Shown piece after piece: positions 8,344 to 17,889 of a DNA stretch of 64,000 nt; position 1 is the first letter of the stretch, and the number at the start of each line of letters is the position of its first letter. The stretch lies in NCBI GenBank assembly GCA_036499825.1, contig DASYCZ010000049.1, positions 1 to 64,000 on the forward strand, given 5' to 3'. A program made the translations under genes and the position numbers. The notes under the pieces were generated by a model. It worked only from the letters and a program-made list of their open reading frames with translations, made no database searches and was not told where the DNA came from. The stretch comes from Paradevosia sp036499825. GTDB taxonomy: Bacteria; Pseudomonadota; Alphaproteobacteria; Rhizobiales; Devosiaceae.

Positions 8344-9761
8344 GCCTCGACCTCCTTGCCCAGCAGCGTCGCCAGCTCGCCGGGCAGTGCCGCCGCCCAT
8401 TGGGTGATATTGCCGGCACCGAGAAACACCACATAGTCGCCCGCGACAGCCCGGTCGGCGATCAGGGGGGCCAGTTCATCGGGGCTGCTGATCACCCGCG
8501 CGTCGCGATGGCCGCGCGCCCGGATACGGGTCGCCAATTCCTCATGCGTGACGCCGGGGATGGGATTTTCGCCCGCCGCGTAGATCGGCGCAATGATAAC
8601 CGTGTCGGCGTCGTTGAAGCAGGCGGAGAACTCGTCGAACAGGTCATGCAGTCGCGAATAGCGGTGCGGCTGCACCACCGCGATCACGTCGCGCCGCGTC
8701 GACTGCCGTGCGGCTCGCAACACCGAGGCAATCTCCACCGGATGATGGCCGTAGTCGTCGATGATGGTGATGCCATTGACGACACCGGTCTTGGTGAAGC
8801 GCCGTTTCACGCCCGAGAAATTCTTCAAGCCCTTGCGGATAGCCTCTGCCGGCACCTTGAGCTGATCGGCGACCGCGATCGCCGCCGTGGCGTTGAGCAC
8901 ATTGTGCTCGCCCGGCATCGGCAGCTCCAGCCCCTCGATACGCAGATGCGTCTGGCGGATGCGATCACGTATCTCGACGGCGAAGTGCGATACGCCATCG
9001 GCGATTTCGAGATCGACCAGACGCACGTCCGCCTGCGGATTGCGGCCATAAGTGATCACGCGGCGATCGCGGATCTTTCCGACCAGGGCCTGCACTTCCG
9101 GATGATCGAGGCACATGACGGCAAAGCCGTAGAAGGGCACGTTCTCGATGAAGTTGTGGAAGGCCTTCTTGACCCCCTCGAAGTCCTTGTAGTGGTCAAG
9201 GTGCTCGGGATCGATATTGGTCACCACCACCACGTCGGCGGGCAATTTGACGAACGTGCCGTCACTTTCGTCGGCCTCGACCACCATCCATTCGCCGGCG
9301 CCAAGCCGGGCATTGGTGCCATAGGCGTTGATGATGCCACCATTGATGACCGTCGGATCGAGATTAGCCGCATCGAGCAGCGTCGCCACCAGCGTCGTGG
9401 TCGTGGTCTTGCCATGCGTGCCCCCAATGGCCACGGCATTCTTGAACCGCATGATCTCGGCCAGCATCTCGGCCCGGCGCACGATCGGCAAAGCCCGCGC
9501 TCGTGCCGCAACCAGCTCCGGATTGTCGTTCTTGATGGCCGAGGACACGACCACCACCTGAGCGTCACGCAGGTTCTCGCCCCGCTGGCCGATCTCGACC
9601 GTGATGCCCATGTCGCGCAAGCGTTGCACATTGGGATTGGCGGCGCTGTCGGACCCCTGCACGCGATAACCCTGGTTGTGCAGGATTTCGGCAATGCCGC
9701 TCATGCCGATACCACCGATACCGACGAAATGGACTGGGCCGATATTGCGCGGCATCTTCAT
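8340..9761 (-). CDS. murC: UDP-N-acetylmuramate--L-alanine ligase MurC
   Basis: First of the Mur ligases, adding L-Ala to UDP-MurNAc using ATP. The N-terminal Rossmann domain starts HFVGIGGIGMSGIAEI. The ATP loop GGTHGKTT lies at residues 113-120. EADESDGTF and NIDPEHLDHY mark the central domain, and DDYGHHPVEI and QPHRYSR the C-terminal domain. ATG at 9761 has AGAGGAA upstream and begins 13 bp after murG ends, giving 473 residues. It is coupled to murB by a 4 bp overlap. Confidence 0.98.
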   Translation of the reverse strand: MKMPRNIGPVHFVGIGGIGMSGIAEILHNQGYRVQGSDSAANPNVQRLRDMGITVEIGQRGENLRDAQVVVVSSAIKNDNPELVAARARALPIVRRAEMLAEIMRFKNAVAIGGTHGKTTTTTLVATLLDAANLDPTVINGGIINAYGTNARLGAGEWMVVEADESDGTFVKLPADVVVVTNIDPEHLDHYKDFEGVKKAFHNFIENVPFYGFAVMCLDHPEVQALVGKIRDRRVITYGRNPQADVRLVDLEIADGVSHFAVEIRDRIRQTHLRIEGLELPMPGEHNVLNATAAIAVADQLKVPAEAIRKGLKNFSGVKRRFTKTGVVNGITIIDDYGHHPVEIASVLRAARQSTRRDVIAVVQPHRYSRLHDLFDEFSACFNDADTVIIAPIYAAGENPIPGVTHEELATRIRARGHRDARVISSPDELAPLIADRAVAGDYVVFLGAGNITQWAAALPGELATLLGKEVEA

Positions 9762-9774
9762 ATGATTGGTTCCT

Positions 9775-10869
9775 CTAAAGGGTCTTGCCAGCGAGACGCT
9801 CGGCCAGGCTGGCGAGCTTCTCGACGGCGGCTGGCTTGCCGAGGCTCTTGGCAGCCGCCGCAGCGTCCTGCAGCGTCTTCGGCTCACCGAAAAGTGAGGT
9901 CAAGCGAGTGCCCAGTGAAAGCGGCGAAACCGTGGCCTGCTCGGCAATCCAGCCGCCACCGGCGGCCTCGACGAACAGGGCGTTATTCTTCTGGTCGGCG
10001 TCCAGCGCCCCCGGCAGCGGCACCATCACCGCGGGCCTGCCGATGGCGCAGAGTTCCGCAACCGTCGATGCGCCGGAACGCGAGATAACCAGGTGGCTCG
10101 CCGCCATGCGTTCCGGCAGGTCGTCGAAGAATGCCGCCAGTTCGACATTCACCTTGGCCTGCCTGTAGGCCTCGGCGACGCGATCGAGATCTTCCGGCCG
10201 GCATTGCTGCATGACGACCAGACGCTGGCGGACATCCGGCGGCAGCGATGCGACAGCCGGCGGCACCAGGTCGGCAAAGACCCGTGCGCCCTGACTGCCG
10301 CCGACGATGAGGAGGCGGAGTGGTGTGGTGTCGTCAAGGGCAGGATAGGCAATCACGGCTGCGGCGCGCGCCCGATCGCGGATGGGGTTGCCGGTAACCT
10401 CACGCACCGTCGCAAAACGATCGGCGAACTTCGTCTGCGCAAAACTCAGCGCCAACATATCGGCAAAGCGGGCCAGCGCCCGGTTGGCGCGCCCCATTAC
10501 CGCATTCTGCTCATGCAGCAGTCCGGGAATGCCCAGGAGGCTCGCGGCGACGAACGGCGGGAATACCGGATAGCCGCCGAACCCGACGACCGCATCCGGC
10601 TTGATGGTGCGCATCTTGCCCATGGCAACGCCGATGCCCCAGACAATCCTGGCGCCTGCCCCCACGAACTTCAGCGGATTGCGGATCGATGGTGTCGCCG
10701 ACGGTACGATGTGCACCTCGCGCGCCGGAAAATCACCGCCATAGCTGTTGACGCGATGATCCGTCATCAGGTGGATGACATGTCCTCGCCGGCGCAGTTC
10801 CTGCGCCAGTGACATGGCCGGGAAGAGGTGTCCGCCCGTACCACCCGCCAATAGGACGAATGTGCTCAT
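9775..10869 (-). CDS. murG: MurG, lipid II-forming GlcNAc transferase
   Basis: Peripheral inner-membrane GT-B glycosyltransferase of 364 residues that adds GlcNAc from UDP-GlcNAc to lipid I, forming lipid II. The N-terminal G-loop GGTGGHLFPA is at residues 9-18, GFGGYPVFPP and LHEQNAVMGRANR follow in the acceptor domain, and the donor domain has GGSQGA and RSGASTVAELCAIGRPAVMVPLPGA split over residues 265-290. ATG at 10869 overlaps the ftsW stop as ATGA. Confidence 0.98.
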   Translation of the reverse strand: MSTFVLLAGGTGGHLFPAMSLAQELRRRGHVIHLMTDHRVNSYGGDFPAREVHIVPSATPSIRNPLKFVGAGARIVWGIGVAMGKMRTIKPDAVVGFGGYPVFPPFVAASLLGIPGLLHEQNAVMGRANRALARFADMLALSFAQTKFADRFATVREVTGNPIRDRARAAAVIAYPALDDTTPLRLLIVGGSQGARVFADLVPPAVASLPPDVRQRLVVMQQCRPEDLDRVAEAYRQAKVNVELAAFFDDLPERMAASHLVISRSGASTVAELCAIGRPAVMVPLPGALDADQKNNALFVEAAGGGWIAEQATVSPLSLGTRLTSLFGEPKTLQDAAAAAKSLGKPAAVEKLASLAERLAGKTL

Positions 10870-12026
10870 TCGGCCGGTGCCGCCACGCCGCTACGATAAG
10901 CAGGCAGTCCGGTCGCCATACGCTCTTCCGGCTTCTTGCGCGTCAAGGCCAGCATCAGCCCCATGCCAAAGCCGATGGCGATCATCGACGTACCGCCATA
11001 AGAGACGAACGGCAGCGTCATGCCCTTGGGCGGAATGAGGTTGAGATTCACCGACAAATTGATCGCCGATTGCAGCCCGAACTGGATCGCGATGGTCGAG
11101 GCGGCAAGACGTGCGAACAGGCTCGACTGCCGCTGCGCACCGATCAGTGCACGCACCACGATGAAGGCAATCAGGCTGACGAGCACGAGGCAGAACAGGA
11201 TGCCGAATTCGCCCGCCGCGGCCGAGAACACATAGTCGGCATGCGCATCCGGAATCACTTTCTTGGCCAGCGACTCACCGGGACCACGCCCAAACCAGCC
11301 GCCTTCGAGCAGCGAGTTCAGCGCCTTGTCGACCTGATAGGTGTTGCCGCCGCCTTCGGGATTCATGAAGCTGTCGATGCGCTTGGCCACGTGCGGGAAG
11401 ATCACATAGGCGCCGAAGCCGCCTGCGACCGCCGCCCCGCCGAGCCCAACGATCACCCACCAGGAAATACCGGACAGGAACAGCAGCGCCGCCCAGGTCG
11501 CCATCAACAGTGCCGTCTGGCCGACGTCCGGTTGCAACAGCAGCGCCGACACGATGATCAGCACCAGGATCGTCGCAATGGCGCGGCCCGGCACCTTGCG
11601 CAGCATGCTCTCCGAGAACAGCCATGCGCCGATGACCGCAAAGGCCGGCTTCACGAATTCGGAGGGCTGGATGGACTGACCCGCTGCCGAAATCCAACGC
11701 CGGGCGCCCTTCACTTCGGTGCCGAATTTGAGCGTCGCCCACAGCAGGATGACGCTGATTACCAGCGTTACGATGGCAGTCATGCGCGCCTGCCGATGAG
11801 TCAGAAACGACGCACCGAACAAGGCGCCCAGGGCCGGGACGCAAAAGCCGATATGACGGGTGACGAAATACCAGGGATTGAGGCCGATTCGTTCGGCCAC
11901 CGGTGGGCTTGCCGCAAAGCTGAGCACGATGCCGGCAACCATCAATAGAACGAGAGCCGCCAGCAGCTCGCGATCCACCGTCCACCACCATTCGGCGAGT
12001 GGCGTTTTTCTTTCCCGTGCGAACAT
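10866..12026 (-). CDS. ftsW: SEDS peptidoglycan polymerase FtsW
   Basis: Septal SEDS-family glycosyltransferase of 386 residues with about ten membrane helices; it polymerises lipid II together with FtsI. Conserved stretches are KGARRWI, QPSEFVKPA, LLQPDVGQ and PPKGMTLPFVSYGGTS. I chose ATG at 12026 (MFARERKTPLAEW); an upstream in-frame start at 12077 would add a non-conserved Arg-rich stretch. It follows mraY by 159 bp rather than following murD, so it may have its own promoter or depend on read-through across a hairpin at 12116-12143. Confidence 0.97.
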   Translation of the reverse strand: MFARERKTPLAEWWWTVDRELLAALVLLMVAGIVLSFAASPPVAERIGLNPWYFVTRHIGFCVPALGALFGASFLTHRQARMTAIVTLVISVILLWATLKFGTEVKGARRWISAAGQSIQPSEFVKPAFAVIGAWLFSESMLRKVPGRAIATILVLIIVSALLLQPDVGQTALLMATWAALLFLSGISWWVIVGLGGAAVAGGFGAYVIFPHVAKRIDSFMNPEGGGNTYQVDKALNSLLEGGWFGRGPGESLAKKVIPDAHADYVFSAAAGEFGILFCLVLVSLIAFIVVRALIGAQRQSSLFARLAASTIAIQFGLQSAINLSVNLNLIPPKGMTLPFVSYGGTSMIAIGFGMGLMLALTRKKPEERMATGLPAYRSGVAAPAE

Positions 12027-12115
12027 GATCGTGCGCTGCCCTGCCCGGCAGCCTCCCGGCAAACTCTGTCGCCGCACTCTAGCGCCACGATGGTTACCGA
12101 TTTCTCGACAGGCTC

Positions 12116-12143
12116 GCGTTTTGCAAAAAACTCTGCAAAACGC
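12116..12143. other. Perfect 10 bp hairpin at the expected murD position
   Basis: GCGTTTTGCA (12116-12125) and TGCAAAACGC (12134-12143) form a perfect 10 bp stem with an 8-base loop, 43 bp past the mraY stop and 90 bp before ftsW. There is no T-run after it on the minus strand, so it is not a typical intrinsic terminator. It may be an RNA processing or stabilising structure, or a remnant of rearrangement. Confidence 0.6.
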
Positions 12144-12185
12144 CGATATGTCGCTACGTCTTGATAACCACGCCGCGGTGAGGGA

Positions 12186-13271
12186 TCAGCGCAGCTTCAG
12201 CGAGCTCAAGCCGATCAGCGCCAACACGAACGAGATGATCCAGAACCGGATCACCACCTGGCTTTCCGTCCATCCCATATGCTCGAAATGGTGATGGATG
12301 GGCGCCATCTTGAACACCCGCTTGCCCGTCAGCCGGAACGAGGTCACCTGCACGATGACCGACACGGTCTCCAATACGAACAGGCCACCGATGATGGCGA
12401 GCACGATCTCGTGCTTGGTCGCCACCGCGATGGACCCCAAGGCGCCGCCAAGCGCGAGGGAGCCGGTATCGCCCATGAAGATCTGCGCCGGCGGAGCGTT
12501 GAACCACAAAAAGCCAAGCCCCGCGCCGATCAGCGCGCCGCAAACCACCGACAATTCGCCGGTGCCGGGTACAAAGTTGACCAGCAGGTAGTCGGCGAAC
12601 ATCTGGTTGCCGACGAGATAGGCGATGAGGCCGAGGCAACCCGCGGCGATCATCACCGGCACGATGGCGAGGCCATCGAGACCATCGGTGAGGTTCACCG
12701 AATTACCTGCCGCCACGATGACGAACCCGCCGAATAGCAGGAAGAAATAACCCAGATTGACCGCCAGGCCCTTGACGAAGGGGAACATCAGCGAGGTCGA
12801 AATGCTGGGGTCGCCCAGCATCGAGATGGCGAAGGCTGCGATGCACCCTATCAGGGCCTCGATCAGCAGCCGCTGCCGGCCGCCGAAGCCCTTGTGCGAC
12901 ATCCGCTTGACCTTGAGATAATCGTCGTAAAAGCCGATGGCGCCGAAGCTTACCGTCACGAACAGCACGACCCAGACATAGCCGTTGGAAAGGTTGGACC
13001 ACAAAAGCGTCGAGATCACGGTGCCTGACAGGATCATCAAGCCACCCATCGTGGGCGTGCCCTTCTTGGTCAAAAGGTGCGAGGCCGGCCCGTCTTCGCG
13101 GATCGGCTGTCCCTTGCCCTGGCGGATGCGCAGTGCGGCGATCATGCCGGGGCCGAACAGAAAGACGAAAAACAGCGCCGTAACTACTGCGCCAGCAGTA
13201 CGGAAGGTGATGTAACGGAAGACGTTGAAGGCGGCAAGGTTGTCACCCAACAGCCCCAGGAAATACAGCAT
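12186..13271 (-). CDS. mraY: MraY, phospho-MurNAc-pentapeptide transferase
   Basis: Integral membrane enzyme of 361 residues that moves phospho-MurNAc-pentapeptide onto undecaprenyl phosphate to make lipid I. Ten hydrophobic segments are visible. Catalytic and Mg-binding motifs are FYDDYLKVKR near 115, NSVNLTDGLDGLA near 190 and MGDTGSLALGG near 265, and the C-terminal PIHHHFE motif is present. ATG at 13271 has AGGA 9 bases upstream and lies 30 bp after murF. In related genomes murD follows; here it does not. Confidence 0.98.
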   Translation of the reverse strand: MLYFLGLLGDNLAAFNVFRYITFRTAGAVVTALFFVFLFGPGMIAALRIRQGKGQPIREDGPASHLLTKKGTPTMGGLMILSGTVISTLLWSNLSNGYVWVVLFVTVSFGAIGFYDDYLKVKRMSHKGFGGRQRLLIEALIGCIAAFAISMLGDPSISTSLMFPFVKGLAVNLGYFFLLFGGFVIVAAGNSVNLTDGLDGLAIVPVMIAAGCLGLIAYLVGNQMFADYLLVNFVPGTGELSVVCGALIGAGLGFLWFNAPPAQIFMGDTGSLALGGALGSIAVATKHEIVLAIIGGLFVLETVSVIVQVTSFRLTGKRVFKMAPIHHHFEHMGWTESQVVIRFWIISFVLALIGLSSLKLR

Positions 13272-13301
13272 TGCGGAAGGTCCTCGTGGCGTTGGGTCTT
13301 G

Positions 13302-14696
13302 CTACGCGAAGCGCTCGCGGATCGTCTTTACCAGCCCTGACAGCCGCACGCCGTTCGATCCTTTGATCATAACTGTGTCGCCATAAGCAAGCCGCTGCAC
13401 GACGCTCTCCGCAATCTCGTCGACGGTTTCCACATAACCGTCGACCGCATCCGGCCCGAGCGCATCGGCTAGCGCCGCCATGGATTGGCCGACGAGAAAG
13501 ATCGCATCCGGCTTGGCCGCCAGCACCGCATCCTTCAGCGCGCGATGCAGCGCCGGTCCGTGCGCACCAAGCTCCAGCATATCGCCGAGCACCAGCACTT
13601 TGCGCCCTTCCGGCGCGTCCTGGTCGGCGAAGACGTCGAGCGCCGCAGCCATCGAGGCGCTGTTGGCATTGTAACTTTCATCGATCAGCACCAGCGGCTT
13701 GTCCGCCGGCCCCAGCCGCAGCGCCTGTCCGCGCCCCTCGGGGGCCACGAACCCGGCCAGCGCACGCATCGCGACTTCGGGTTCAACGCCCAATTGATGC
13801 GCCACGGCCAGTGCCGCAACCGCATTGGCCGCCATGTGCCTGCCGGCCACTTGCAGCGACAGACGCAGGGTCTCTTCGCCATGCACGACCGTTGCGACCG
13901 TCGCTCCGGCTTCCGTGTCGATTCCGGCGATCCGCCAGTCGCTGTTCTCTGCAAAGCCGTAGGTGACCACCTTGCCGACACCCGCAAGACGCGCCTCATC
14001 GAGCAGGACGTCGAGATAGTCGTGGTCGGCATTCAGCACCGCGGTACCGCCAGGCTCCATTCCGGCGAAAATCTCTGCCTTGGCGCGCGCGATATCGGCG
14101 ACGGAATCGAAAAACTCCAGATGCGCCGCCGCCACCGTCGTGATCACCGCGATATGGGGACGGACGAGGCGGGTCAGCGGCGTGATCTCGCCCCCATGGT
14201 TCATGCCGATCTCGAACACGCCGAACTGCGCCGTACGCGGCATGCGCGCCAGCATCAGCGGCACGCCCCAGTGATTGTTGAAGCTGCGGATCGAGGCATG
14301 GGTTTCGGCCGCCGCGCTCAGCACGGCCCGGATAGCTTCCTTGGTAGTGGTCTTGCCGGCGCTGCCGGTCACCGCGACGAAAGCGCCGCGACTACGCTCG
14401 CGAGCCGCCCTGGCCAGGTCGATCAGGCCCTGCAGCGCGTCCGGCACGACAATCAGCCTGTCGCCGAGGCCATCTGCTTTCGCGGAGCTGACCATCGCCG
14501 CCGCGGCGCCATTCTCCAGCGCCACCGGCACGAAGTCGTGGCCATCGAACCTGTCGCCACGAATAGCCACGAACAGCGCATCCGGGCCGATTTCACGCGA
14601 ATCGATGGAAACGCTGGAAATGCCATCTCCCGTCAGCCCCTCCCCGCGCCCGCCGGTCGCAGCGAGGATCTCTTCGACGGTGAACAGTCTTGCCAT
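13302..14696 (-). CDS. murF: MurF, D-Ala-D-Ala adding ligase
   Basis: Last Mur ligase, attaching D-Ala-D-Ala to UDP-MurNAc-tripeptide with ATP; 464 residues. It carries IDSREIGPDALFVAI in the N-terminal domain, the ATP loop GSAGKTTTKE at 111-120, FNNHWGVPLMLARM and GMNHGGEI in the central domain, and DESYNANSASM in the C-terminal domain. The start ATG shares its A with the murE stop (TAATG), so the two are translationally coupled. Confidence 0.98.
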   Translation of the reverse strand: MARLFTVEEILAATGGRGEGLTGDGISSVSIDSREIGPDALFVAIRGDRFDGHDFVPVALENGAAAAMVSSAKADGLGDRLIVVPDALQGLIDLARAARERSRGAFVAVTGSAGKTTTKEAIRAVLSAAAETHASIRSFNNHWGVPLMLARMPRTAQFGVFEIGMNHGGEITPLTRLVRPHIAVITTVAAAHLEFFDSVADIARAKAEIFAGMEPGGTAVLNADHDYLDVLLDEARLAGVGKVVTYGFAENSDWRIAGIDTEAGATVATVVHGEETLRLSLQVAGRHMAANAVAALAVAHQLGVEPEVAMRALAGFVAPEGRGQALRLGPADKPLVLIDESYNANSASMAAALDVFADQDAPEGRKVLVLGDMLELGAHGPALHRALKDAVLAAKPDAIFLVGQSMAALADALGPDAVDGYVETVDEIAESVVQRLAYGDTVMIKGSNGVRLSGLVKTIRERFA

Positions 14697-16141
14697 TACA
14701 GTGCCCTAAGCGTCTCCAGCACCACTTCATGGTCGGAGAAATGGTGCTTCGCCTTGCCCACGATCTGATAATCCTCGTGGCCCTTGCCGGCGATCAATAC
14801 CACATCCTTGGGCCCAATCGTGGCAACAGCTGCCCTGATGGCCTTGGCACGATCGCCGATTTCCTCGGCCCGTGGCGCGGCCGCCAGGATTTCGGCGCGG
14901 ATCGTTGCGGCATTCTCGGTGCGCGGATTGTCATCCGTGACGATGGCGCGATCGGCCAGTTCGGTAGCGATGGCCCCCATCAGCGGACGCTTGGCCTTGT
15001 CACGATCGCCGCCGGCGCCGAACACCACAATCAGCTTGCCCTTGGCATAGGGCCGCAGCGATTGCAGCGCATTCTTCAGGGCATCAGGTGTGTGGGCATA
15101 ATCGACGAACACGGCCCCGCCATTATGCTCGGCCACCAGTTCGAGACGACCGCGCGCGCCTGTGAGATGCTCGAGCGCGGCCACGGCTTTCTCGGCCGGC
15201 GCCCCCGTGGTGATCGCCATGCCCAGCGCCACCAGCGCATTGCTGGCCTGGAACGCCCCGGTCAGCGGCAGCCGGAAGCTTGCGGGTTCGCCGACCATGC
15301 GGCCGGTGACCCGCTGTGCAAAACCCTCGTTCTCGACCTTGTTGACCTCGAAGAACGAGCCCTCGGCGCCCACTGTCAACAACGTCGCGCCGCGATCCAG
15401 CGCCGCGAACAGGAACGGCATGTGCTCCGGATCGTCGCTGTTGATCACCGCCGAACCGCCCTCGGCCAGCAACTCGCGGAACAGCCGCAGCTTGGCCTCG
15501 CGATAGCCTTCGAAGCCATGGTGATATTCGAGGTGGTCGTCGGTGAGATTGGTGAAACCGACCGCCTGGAACCGCAGCCCGTCGACCCGGCGCTGGTCCA
15601 GCCCCTGGCTCGAGGCCTCCATCGCCACATGATCGATGCCACGCGCCTTGAGCGCGGCGAGGCTCTTATGCAGATCGAGCGCATCGGGTGTCGTCAACTG
15701 CCCGGGCTGCAGCCCCTCGCTCGTCTCGATACCCAGGGTCCCGATGCTGGCCGCCGCGATGCCGCTGGCGGCCCAGATCTGGCGCACGAACGATGCAACC
15801 GAGGTCTTGCCGTTTGTGCCGGTGACGGCGACGGCGACTTCCGGCTGCGGCTTGAGGCTTCGCGCCGCCGCCCGCGCGTAGACCGCGCGCACATCATCGA
15901 CGATCACCACCGGCACGCCCGGATCGGCGGCCGGGCGACGATCGGTCACGATCGCCACCGCCCCGCGCTCCACCGCCTGCCCGGCAAAGCTGTCCCCATG
16001 CACGGTCTGCCCCGGCAGGGCAAAGAACGCCTCGCCCCGGCCGATTGCCCGGCTGTCGGCATTGATGCCCGCAACCTTTGGCAATGGTCCCGGCACCACC
16101 ACTCCCGTCCCCTCAATCAATTCTTCGAGCATCAGCGGCAA
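14696..16141 (-). CDS. murE: MurE, meso-diaminopimelate adding ligase
   Basis: Mur ligase of 481 residues that adds the third stem amino acid. The ATP loop GTNGKTS is at 108-114; EASSQGLDQRR, TNLTDDHLEYHHG and DYAHTPDAL follow. The C-terminal DDNPR motif, near residue 400, is the mark of enzymes using meso-diaminopimelate rather than lysine, so the wall is of the DAP type. It starts 39 bp after ftsI ends. Confidence 0.98.
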   Translation of the reverse strand: MPLMLEELIEGTGVVVPGPLPKVAGINADSRAIGRGEAFFALPGQTVHGDSFAGQAVERGAVAIVTDRRPAADPGVPVVIVDDVRAVYARAAARSLKPQPEVAVAVTGTNGKTSVASFVRQIWAASGIAAASIGTLGIETSEGLQPGQLTTPDALDLHKSLAALKARGIDHVAMEASSQGLDQRRVDGLRFQAVGFTNLTDDHLEYHHGFEGYREAKLRLFRELLAEGGSAVINSDDPEHMPFLFAALDRGATLLTVGAEGSFFEVNKVENEGFAQRVTGRMVGEPASFRLPLTGAFQASNALVALGMAITTGAPAEKAVAALEHLTGARGRLELVAEHNGGAVFVDYAHTPDALKNALQSLRPYAKGKLIVVFGAGGDRDKAKRPLMGAIATELADRAIVTDDNPRTENAATIRAEILAAAPRAEEIGDRAKAIRAAVATIGPKDVVLIAGKGHEDYQIVGKAKHHFSDHEVVLETLRAL

Positions 16142-16180
16142 GTTCCTTAGCCCTTCTGGCCAGGTTGGTTACACGGCACC

Positions 16181-17887
16181 CTAGCGGATCGCGCTCGGCA
16201 CCAGCTTTTCATCAATGGAGTCGTCAAAATTCGGCGCGATGCCCAGCATGGGTGCCACACGGGCAATAATCTTGCCCGTCACCTCGCCGGCGTTCCAGCC
16301 GGCGGTGGTGCCCCTCTGCGCATTCTCGGCATGAGGCTCGTCCACCAGGATGACCATCGCGTAACGCGGATTGTCGAGCGGAAAAGCCGAGGCGAAGACG
16401 TTGAAATCCTTATTCGAGTATTGTCCGTTCACGACCTTTTCGGCAGTGCCCGTCTTGCCGCCGACCCGGAAGCCATCTGCATACATGTTCATGCGCGAGC
16501 CTGAACCTTCAAGCGCATTCAGCCGCATCAGTTCGCGGATTTCAAGGCTCGTCTGCGGCGAAATCAGCCGTTTGTAGAGCTTCTCCGCGTCCTCCGGCGA
16601 ACGCTTGTAGAAAGTCGGTGGCACGTAGTTGCCGTCGTTTACGAAAGCCGAGACCGCCGCCAGCATATGCATCGGTGTGACGCTGATGCCGTGGCCGAAC
16701 GAAGCGGTTGCCGCGACCACGTCCGAGAATTTCTTCGGGACAGTCGTGGTGGTGCGTTCCGGCAGTTCGGTGACCAGCTCGTCGTCGAAGCCGATGCGGG
16801 TCAGGAAGTTGCGGAAATTTTCCTTACCCAGCGTCTGCATGATGTGGATCGTGCCGATATTGGATGAGTATTTGTAGATCTCCGGCACGCTCAGAATACG
16901 ATGCTGCCCGTGGAAATCGTCGATGGTGAAGCGGCCGAACCGTACACCGAAGCGGGCGTCGAAACTGTCGCTCAGCTTGACGGCGCCACTGTCGAGCGCC
17001 GCCGCGAACGTCACCGTCTTCATGGTCGAGCCGAGCTCGTACTTGCCGGCCGTGATGCGGTTGAAACGGCCATCCTTCAGCGCCGAGCCCGGATCGTTCG
17101 GATCAAAATCCGGCAGCGATACCAGCCCGAGGATTTCTCCCGTTTTGATGTCCATCATCACACCGGCCGCCGCTACGGCGCGATACCGGGTCAGTGCGTC
17201 TTCGAGCTGGTCGCGCATGGCATGCTGCACGCGCATGTCGATGGAGAGATTGACCGGCGTGAGCGCCTGGCCGCGCGCCAGGCCGACCGATTGCAGCAGC
17301 GCCACATCCTCATTGTCCATCGATTTCTCGATGCCGGCGATACCCTGGTTGTCGATATTGACGGCACCCAGCACATGCGAGGCTTCCGGCCCGCCCGGGT
17401 AGAACCGCTTGCTCTCGGTGAGGAAATCGAGACCGGGAATACCCAGCCGCATGACCTTTTCCTCGAGCGCCGGCGTCAGTTCGCGCTTGATCCACACGAA
17501 GCCCTGGTCGCCCGAAAGTTTCTGGCGCAGAGAATTGCGGTCGAGATCCGGCAGGACCTGCGTGAGCTTTTCCACTGCCTCATCGACGTCGATGATCCGG
17601 CGCGGCTCGGCGAACAGCGACGGCACGCGAATGTCGACCGCCATTTCCATGCCGTTGCGGTCGAGGATTGCCGGACGCGTCGCCGAGATGATATCGCGCG
17701 CCTGGCCTTCAATCGTGGGATCGGCCACGAAGGCGCCCAGCTGAATCAGTCGTCCGCAGACGATACCGAAGATCAGGATCAGCCCCAGAATAACCCAGCG
17801 GATGCGAGCCTTGGTGAGATTGCCGCGCGCCTTGCGGGCACCAACCAGCGCAATGGCTGCCGGCGTGTCGTTGGTAATGATCGCCAC
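16181..17887 (-). CDS. ftsI: FtsI (PBP3), septal peptidoglycan transpeptidase
   Basis: Class B penicillin-binding protein of 568 residues, anchored by one membrane helix at about 31-50 and acting in the periplasm with FtsW. The dimerisation domain covers about 65-210. The transpeptidase motifs are complete: STMK with nucleophile Ser287, SSN at 341-343 and KTG at 478-480. No PASTA domains are present. ATG at 17887 is 2 bases after the ftsL stop codon. It sits in the expected place between ftsL and murE. Confidence 0.98.
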   Translation of the reverse strand: MAIITNDTPAAIALVGARKARGNLTKARIRWVILGLILIFGIVCGRLIQLGAFVADPTIEGQARDIISATRPAILDRNGMEMAVDIRVPSLFAEPRRIIDVDEAVEKLTQVLPDLDRNSLRQKLSGDQGFVWIKRELTPALEEKVMRLGIPGLDFLTESKRFYPGGPEASHVLGAVNIDNQGIAGIEKSMDNEDVALLQSVGLARGQALTPVNLSIDMRVQHAMRDQLEDALTRYRAVAAAGVMMDIKTGEILGLVSLPDFDPNDPGSALKDGRFNRITAGKYELGSTMKTVTFAAALDSGAVKLSDSFDARFGVRFGRFTIDDFHGQHRILSVPEIYKYSSNIGTIHIMQTLGKENFRNFLTRIGFDDELVTELPERTTTTVPKKFSDVVAATASFGHGISVTPMHMLAAVSAFVNDGNYVPPTFYKRSPEDAEKLYKRLISPQTSLEIRELMRLNALEGSGSRMNMYADGFRVGGKTGTAEKVVNGQYSNKDFNVFASAFPLDNPRYAMVILVDEPHAENAQRGTTAGWNAGEVTGKIIARVAPMLGIAPNFDDSIDEKLVPSAIR

Positions 17888-17889
17888 GA

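Noticed and set aside
8400..10088. 562-codon plus-strand open frame opposite murC and murG
   Set aside because: It is an antisense shadow of two certain genes, with a His/Asp/Arg-rich translation and no motif. GC-rich DNA often leaves such frames open; the same holds for similar frames opposite ftsA, ettA, catalase, glgB and others.
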